Of a stretch of DNA of 37,449 nucleotides, positions 32,360 to 37,449 are shown in pieces. The translations under genes and the position numbers were made by a program. This stretch comes from Alphaproteobacteria bacterium. GTDB taxonomy: Bacteria; Pseudomonadota; Alphaproteobacteria; Micropepsales; Micropepsaceae. The stretch lies in the NCBI GenBank assembly GCA_013697055.1, contig JACCXK010000129.1:1-37449 (forward strand). The letters are read 5' to 3'. Positions within the stretch are counted from its first letter, which is position 1; each line of letters opens with the position of its first letter. The notes beneath the pieces were generated by a model. That model did not search any database and was not told the origin of the DNA. It worked only from the letters and a program-made list of their open reading frames with translations.

Positions 32360-32668
32360 TCACTCGGGCGCGACGGTGACTTTTATGCCGTCAGTGGCGT
32401 CGCTGCAGATCACCTGGCATGACAGGCGCGAATTGGGCTCGACCGCCAGCGCCATGTCCAGCATGTCGATCTCCGCTTCCGAAGGGGTGGGCAGCTTCTC
32501 GAACCAGCCGTCGTTGATATAGACGTGGCAGGTGGCGCAGGCGCAGGCGCCGCCGCATTCCGCCGCGATGTCCAGGCCGCCGTCGCGCAGGATTTCCATC
32601 ACGCTCCAGCCGTCACGGCCTTCCAGCGTGTGTTCCTTGCCCTGGCGGTCAACGGCGTGGATCTTCAT
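32360..32668 (-). CDS. 2Fe-2S ferredoxin (adrenodoxin/FdVI type)
   Basis: 102 aa. Cluster ligands C38-x5-C44-x2-C47 (in ECGGACACATC) and C84 (RLSCQV) are present, with the usual acidic helix PTPSEAEIDMLD that binds redox partners. Such ferredoxins feed P450s or Fe-S assembly in alphaproteobacteria. The gene lies downstream of a ferredoxin reductase on the same strand (115-base gap holding a repeat), so the two probably form an NADPH-FNR-ferredoxin electron chain. Confidence 0.93.
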   Translation of the reverse strand: MKIHAVDRQGKEHTLEGRDGWSVMEILRDGGLDIAAECGGACACATCHVYINDGWFEKLPTPSEAEIDMLDMALAVEPNSRLSCQVICSDATDGIKVTVAPE

Positions 32669-32695
32669 GATTTGACCATTCCTTCTAGAGTCTTA

Positions 32696-32783
32696 CGTGC
32701 CGCTCGCTTGTGCTCGCGGCGTTCGCCACTCGAAATGGTCCCCCGGACCATTTCGTTCGCGCGCCGCGCGAACCGCGCCTCAC
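32696..32783. repeat. Hairpin-bearing intergenic repeat, family 1, copy 2
   Basis: Begins right after the ferredoxin-reductase stop codon. Core hairpin CGAAATGGTCC (32731-32741), loop CCC, GGACCATTTCG (32745-32755), an 11-bp perfect stem. A second stem GTTCGCGC/GCGCGAAC lies at about 32754-32772. Flank GCTCGCGGCGTTCGCCAC matches the copy at 32271-32358. Confidence 0.6.
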
Positions 32784-33872
<1,089 letters not shown>

Positions 33873-33958
33873 CTAACTTCATGTATTGGCTGGGAAAACA
33901 TCGGTCTTATAGTGTAAAAATAGCCAAGCCAACAACCCCTGCTTTTAACAGTGCTGCG

Positions 33959-34270
33959 ATGCAAAACGACGCCCCCCCAAAGCCCGCGGAAAGCTGCGGT
34001 TCCATGGCCGAATTGCGGGTGGCCATCGATTCCCTGGACGCACGGCTGGTGGCGTTGCTGGCGGTGCGCCAAGCCTATATCGAACGGGCGGCCCAGCTCA
34101 AAACCGGCCGCGACCAGGTGCGTGACCCGACGCGGATCGAGGATGTGGTGGCCAAGGTGATCGCTGAAGGGCGCAAGGCGGGCTTAAGCCCGGACATCGC
34201 CGAACCGGTGTGGCGCACCTTGATCGAAGCCAGCATCGCACATGAGTTCGAAAGGTTTGACAAGAAGTAA
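33959..34270 (+). CDS. Chorismate mutase, AroQ type
   Basis: 103 aa all-alpha chorismate mutase. LRVAIDSLDARLVALLAVRQAYIERAAQLKTG carries the first active-site Arg and helix 1; VRDPTRIEDVVAKV and the final WRTLIEASIAHEF complete the three-helix fold. It converts chorismate to prephenate. The ATG at 33959 is preferred; an upstream ATG at 33881 would add 26 residues without family similarity. Divergent from the ferredoxin reductase gene. Confidence 0.88.
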   Translation: MQNDAPPKPAESCGSMAELRVAIDSLDARLVALLAVRQAYIERAAQLKTGRDQVRDPTRIEDVVAKVIAEGRKAGLSPDIAEPVWRTLIEASIAHEFERFDKK

Positions 34271-34371
34271 GGGGCCGGCGCTGAGCATGACTGGGGTGCT
34301 GCAGGAAGCGGCTCCCATCTTCTCAATAATCTTGTTTATTTACAGGTGCTTAACCATATTCGAATCAGGTT

Positions 34372-34400
34372 CTTGATATTTTCTCAAGTCCGAATAGGAT
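34372..34400 (+). promoter_or_regulatory. Promoter with overlapping inverted repeat of the toxin-antitoxin module
   Basis: -35 TTGATA (34373-34378), 16-base spacer, -10 TAGGAT (34395-34400). The inverted repeat CTTGA (34372-34376) and TCAAG (34384-34388) with a 7-base gap overlaps the -35, a layout expected for autorepression by the HTH antitoxin. It lies about 43 bases before the toxin ATG. Confidence 0.45.
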
Positions 34401-34442
34401 CGTGCGCATCAGGGGAGCGTTATTGAGAAAACGGAGAGTTTA

Positions 34443-34751
34443 ATGCCTGCCAATTTATCCCCCGAAGTCCTTCAAGCTGCTAGTGAGCGCATTCGCATCC
34501 TCTCAATCGATCCGAAGGCCAACTACATATTTTGGCCAGCGGTGCGTGTCGTGTTGGACCAAAACGGGTGGGACAAGGCAGACGTGATGGACTGCCTTCG
34601 CGAATGTACCGCTGTCGAGTTTGAGCTTTTCGCAACGAACCAGCGTTACCGCGTCACAGGACAGCTTACCGAAGACTACGGTTGCGAAATCGTGATTTCG
34701 GTTTTCGAACTCGAGATGACCATTGAAGTCATCCATTTAAACGCCACTTAG
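34443..34751 (+). CDS. DUF4258-like / RelE-fold putative toxin
   Basis: 102 aa, first gene of a two-gene unit with a YgiT/MqsA-type antitoxin. The pattern YIFWPAVRVVLDQNGWDKADVMDCLREC ... FELFATNQRYRVTGQLTEDYGCEIVISVFELEMTIEVIHL resembles DUF4258/MqsR-like small toxins, with the final strand pair and YRV.G core. An ACGGAGAG ribosome-binding site precedes the ATG. Base use is more AT-rich than the flanking genes, consistent with acquisition. Expected activity would be RNA cleavage, not shown by sequence. Confidence 0.65.
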   Translation: MPANLSPEVLQAASERIRILSIDPKANYIFWPAVRVVLDQNGWDKADVMDCLRECTAVEFELFATNQRYRVTGQLTEDYGCEIVISVFELEMTIEVIHLNAT

Positions 34752-34770
34752 GAAGGACACGGAGTAAGAC

Positions 34771-35343
34771 ATGTCTAAAACTGCCACGAGGACGATGACA
34801 TCGTGCAGCGCCTGCGGTAGCCCGAAGTTTAACCGTACGCGCATCCTCGAACATGAGGATACAGTCTTGGGATACCCCGTCATGCTTCATGATGGAGTGG
34901 ATCTTATAGATTGTTTAAATTGCGATCATATCGCGATTTTTATCCCAGATATGCCGGGGCTTATAGCTACCGTCGCGGCGTCCAGATTGATGATGGGGGA
35001 AAAACTCAACGGCAGAGAATTGCAGCTAATCAGGAAGTCTACTGGTCTTAAAGCAGTTGATCTTGCTCAAAAGCTAGACGTTACTCCTGAGACGGTCTCG
35101 CGCTGGGAAAACAATAAAGAACCAATGCGTCACGAGGCAGAAAGGTCACTTCGCCTCAAAGTATTGAACATCCTTTCTACGAGAACCCATGTATTCCGCG
35201 AGGATTACGAGGCGTTGATTGCATTGGATATCAATCCAATCCGGCCAGGGAAGTGGCCTTTGATGCATTTTCATCGTGTTAAAGTGCGCGATGTTGATAA
35301 ACGTAATGTAGAACCTCAGTGGGAAACGGCCTTAGCGGCCTGA
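34771..35343 (+). CDS. MqsA/YgiT-type antitoxin with zinc finger and HTH-Xre domain
   Basis: 190 aa. N-terminal CxxC pairs (CSAC near residue 12 and CLNC near 48) form a YgiT-type zinc finger, followed by a HTH (ELQLIRKSTGLKAVDLAQKLDVTPETVSRWENNKEPM), the arrangement of MqsA. A C-terminal extension of about 55 residues after the HTH (ILSTRTHVFREDYEALIALDINP...) is longer than in E. coli MqsA. It follows the toxin by 19 bases, with GGAAGGACACGGAG upstream. Expected to bind the toxin and repress the shared promoter. Confidence 0.8.
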   Translation: MSKTATRTMTSCSACGSPKFNRTRILEHEDTVLGYPVMLHDGVDLIDCLNCDHIAIFIPDMPGLIATVAASRLMMGEKLNGRELQLIRKSTGLKAVDLAQKLDVTPETVSRWENNKEPMRHEAERSLRLKVLNILSTRTHVFREDYEALIALDINPIRPGKWPLMHFHRVKVRDVDKRNVEPQWETALAA

Positions 35344-35345
35344 CC

Positions 35346-35373
35346 AAAAAGGGAGGCCAAAAGCCTCCCTTTT
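35346..35373. terminator. Bidirectional terminator after the toxin-antitoxin module
   Basis: AAAGGGAGGC (35348-35357), loop CAAAA, GCCTCCCTTT (35363-35372), T-rich on one side and A-rich on the other; serves the antitoxin gene and may also stop the minus-strand serine hydrolase transcript ending at 35403. Confidence 0.88.
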
Positions 35374-35402
35374 AATTTGCCTAAAATCCTAAACTCACCA
35401 AG

Positions 35403-36887
35403 TCAGGGTGTGGCAGCGGTGTAGGTCAGCCGCTGGATCGCCATTTGCGGCACGGGTGCACGCTGGACGCGCCCCTCCACGCGACCGTGGGCACAGCGCC
35501 AGCTGAATCTTCCTTCCATGGCGGACACCGGCTGGACCGGTTCGGTGGCGGGGCAGTCTCCAACTTCGGTCTTCACATCACCGATCAGCTTTTTCCAGGC
35601 GGCCGCGTCATGGTCCATCAGCATATTGTTGGCCAGCGGCGCCGCTGTGATGTCCACGGCGCGCCACACCGCTTTTGCCGCGCTGTAAGCGGCGGCGAGG
35701 CCGGCACTGACGGCCATCTCGCGATCCGGTAAAGCGTCCGCTGCTTTCAGCGCCAGCGCCGCGCGCAGCACCGGCACTTCGGGAGAGCCATAGGTCCGGC
35801 TGGACAATGCGAAAAGGCCGACGCCCTTGCTAGGCATCAGCATCACATAGGAGCCATAACCGGGATAGCCGCCGGAATGGGTGACGAACAAGCCCAGGTC
35901 GCAATCGTCCACCGAAAACCATCCCATGGCATAGCCGCGCGCCTGGCGGCAGGGCGCGGGATCGATCGCTGGGTTGCGCATTCCGGCCTGGACGAAATTG
36001 GCGCCTGAGACGATCTCGCGCACGGTGGCGCGGCGCACCGGGCCGCTCTCCGCGCCATCGCGGGCGGGCCAGGCCGCCAGCAAGAAGCTCACCCATCTGG
36101 CATAATCATTGGCGCTGGTTTCAACCCCGCCCATCGCGCCAAAGGCGCCGTCCTTCATGTCCGGTTCGCGCACCCAGCCATTGTCCTGCCAGCGATAGCC
36201 GATACTGCGCTTTGCGGCCGGCGAAGCCAGCACGTCATAGGTCGTGGAGGTCATGCCCAGCGGAACCATGATCTGCTGCTTGATATAATCCTGATAGCGG
36301 ATACCGGAAACGTTGCCGACGATGCGTCCCAGCATGGCGAAGCCCAGGTTGGAATATTCCATCGCCATTCCCGGCGGACGCGCCAGCGGCACGCCGGCGC
36401 GTAGAAACTTTGTGAAGTCTTCCTCCGGCATCACCTGCTGGCGGTCGCCCCAGGGATTGTCTTCGACAAAGCCGGCGCTGTGGGTCAAGAGATTGCGCAC
36501 GGTGATTTTTGGGCTGTCGCTGGTGGGGTAGGACCAGCTCTTGAGTTCTGGAATATAAGTTTCGGCCGGCGCGTCCAGCGCGAGCTTGCCGCCATCGCGC
36601 AGCTTCAGGATGGCCAATGCGGTAAAGGCCTTGGACATGGAGGCGATGCGAAACAGGCTGTCGGCCGTGACCGGTGATGCGGACTTCACGTCCTGCACGC
36701 CAAGGCCCTCAACCGCGACCAGCTTGCCGTCCATCACGATGCCGTAGACGACGCCTGGCGCATGGGCGGTGAGCCGCCAATCGTCGAAAATCTTGTGCAC
36801 CTTGGCAAGGAGCGCCGCACCCGGCGGCGCGGCAGCCGCGGGTGTACAGGCAAGCGCGAGAAGGAATGCAATGCTTCGCAATTTCAT
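35403..36887 (-). CDS. Exported serine hydrolase, beta-lactamase class C family
   Basis: 494 aa with signal peptide MKLRSIAFLLALACTPAAAA. Catalytic SxxK is SMSK (in FRIASMSKAFTALAILKL), the YxN motif is YSN (MEYSNLGFAMLGRI), and a late HSGGYPG replaces KTG, typical of the EstB/PBP4*-like branch. Such proteins are esterases, D-aminopeptidases or D-Ala carboxypeptidases rather than true lactamases. The C-terminal ~120 residues form an extra domain with two Cys (CPATEP and CAHGRV), possibly a lipocalin-like cap. Substrate unknown. Confidence 0.88.
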   Translation of the reverse strand: MKLRSIAFLLALACTPAAAAPPGAALLAKVHKIFDDWRLTAHAPGVVYGIVMDGKLVAVEGLGVQDVKSASPVTADSLFRIASMSKAFTALAILKLRDGGKLALDAPAETYIPELKSWSYPTSDSPKITVRNLLTHSAGFVEDNPWGDRQQVMPEEDFTKFLRAGVPLARPPGMAMEYSNLGFAMLGRIVGNVSGIRYQDYIKQQIMVPLGMTSTTYDVLASPAAKRSIGYRWQDNGWVREPDMKDGAFGAMGGVETSANDYARWVSFLLAAWPARDGAESGPVRRATVREIVSGANFVQAGMRNPAIDPAPCRQARGYAMGWFSVDDCDLGLFVTHSGGYPGYGSYVMLMPSKGVGLFALSSRTYGSPEVPVLRAALALKAADALPDREMAVSAGLAAAYSAAKAVWRAVDITAAPLANNMLMDHDAAAWKKLIGDVKTEVGDCPATEPVQPVSAMEGRFSWRCAHGRVEGRVQRAPVPQMAIQRLTYTAATP

Positions 36888-36948
36888 GATCAGCCCCCGC
36901 AGGATCGCCGGAAGGATGGGTCAGAATAAGGCTGGAAGCAATTCGGCT

Positions 36949-37293
36949 TTATGCGGCGAGATACTCGGCAATGAACGTCTGCACCGCATCGCCTTCCACG
37001 CGCAGCGCCTCGATCACTTCGATGGCGCGGTCGGGATTGCTGACGGGATCCACCGGTTCGGCATCGGCCGCGGCTTCGCCCATGGCAAAGGCGCCGACGC
37101 CGCGCGCCGCGCCCTTGATAGTGTGGGTGACTTCGCGCCAGCGGCGGGCATCGCCCTGCTGCAACACGCCCAGCAACTGGCTCACCATCTCGCTCACCTG
37201 GCCGTCAAACAACCGCAGGATTTCGGCATTCAGGCTTTTGTCCCCGCCGGTGTAACGGGCGAGGTGGGACAGATCGATGGGCGCATCGGCCAT
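36949..37293 (-). CDS. Stand-alone HPt (histidine phosphotransfer) protein
   Basis: 114 aa single-domain HPt. The phosphoacceptor is His57 in VTHTIKGAARGVGA, the canonical HPt motif, set in a four-helix bundle with the preceding FDGQVSEMVSQL helix. A CCGGA upstream favours the ATG at 37293 over 37302. It has no kinase or receiver neighbour in the window on its own strand; the hybrid kinase at 7128-9473 lacks an HPt and is a candidate donor (inference). In other alphaproteobacteria such small HPts (ChpT-like or orphan) link hybrid kinases to response regulators. Confidence 0.85.
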   Translation of the reverse strand: MADAPIDLSHLARYTGGDKSLNAEILRLFDGQVSEMVSQLLGVLQQGDARRWREVTHTIKGAARGVGAFAMGEAAADAEPVDPVSNPDRAIEVIEALRVEGDAVQTFIAEYLAA

Positions 37294-37433
37294 GACGGAC
37301 ATCCGGAGATTGGCGGCGATATCCTGCCCCGCCCCCCGCTAAGGCCAAGTTAATGCGGATGTTTCAGTGTGGAACCCTCGCCAGCGCGCCAAAATGATGC
37401 TTAAAATTAAGGGTAAAGTCGCAAGGGTACACC

Positions 37434-37449
37434 ATGGCCAGATCATTTG
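37434..37449 (+). CDS. Possible start of a gene cut by the window end
   Basis: ATGGCCAGATCATTTG follows AAGGGTACACC, a reasonable ribosome-binding site, and the preceding 130 bases look like an AT-richer promoter region divergent from the HPt gene. Only five codons (MARSF) are visible, so no product can be named. Confidence 0.3.

Overview
The window looks like a chromosome segment from a free-living alphaproteobacterium. It is GC-rich with dense codon use. It carries an alphaproteobacterial-type 2Fe-2S ferredoxin with a thioredoxin-reductase-like ferredoxin reductase, an OlsB-like ornithine acyltransferase, pstCAB, and many PEP-CTERM exported proteins. A Rhizomicrobium/Micropepsales-like lineage is my guess from overall style; no marker gene proves it. 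No rRNA, tRNA or CRISPR array was seen.

Layout. 1-2845 (+): end of rsmI, yraN, gshB and a pirin, tightly packed. 2849-9473 (-): an exported M20 peptidase, an exported RidA-like protein and an OlsB-like acyltransferase in one unit, then an AmpG-like permease translationally coupled to a hybrid histidine kinase. 9731-12378 (+): pstC-pstA-pstB without pstS or phoU. 12491-15801 (-): a sodium:solute symporter with its DUF3311 partner, two tandem exported cupins and a small membrane protein. 15931-27901: six PEP-CTERM genes interspersed with an exported PCC-domain protein, a TPR/2OG oxygenase, a GNAT enzyme, an aldose-1-epimerase homologue with altered catalytic residues, an RlpA-like protein and a wrecked comM gene. 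27997-31543: two exported proteins of unknown function, a DUF4188 protein and a degenerate EAL-like protein. 31683-34270: a 2OG oxygenase, ferredoxin, ferredoxin reductase and chorismate mutase. 34372-35373: a more AT-rich toxin-antitoxin module. 35403-37302 (-): an exported serine hydrolase and an HPt protein.

Three observations stand out. (1) Three of the six PEP-CTERM genes share a two-part upstream architecture: a 17-bp palindrome of form YGTAA-N7-TTACR, and about 75-87 bp downstream of its centre a sigma-54-type -24/-12 promoter just before the gene. This predicts a co-regulated set driven by RpoN and one enhancer-binding protein, in line with the known association of PEP-CTERM genes with PrsK/PrsR and RpoN. 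(2) A 753-bp element with perfect 24-bp terminal inverted repeats and a perfect 8-bp target duplication sits in a comM remnant. It carries a two-helix membrane protein gene and no transposase. Removing it with one copy of the duplication restores the comM reading frame exactly. (3) Two families of short dispersed intergenic repeats recur, mostly just 3' of minus-strand genes. In one family two copies have different hairpin sequences, but each is perfectly paired.

Functional links (inference): the hybrid kinase lacks an HPt domain and the window holds an orphan HPt protein, so the two could form a phosphorelay. The PEP-CTERM proteins need an exosortase that is not in this window.
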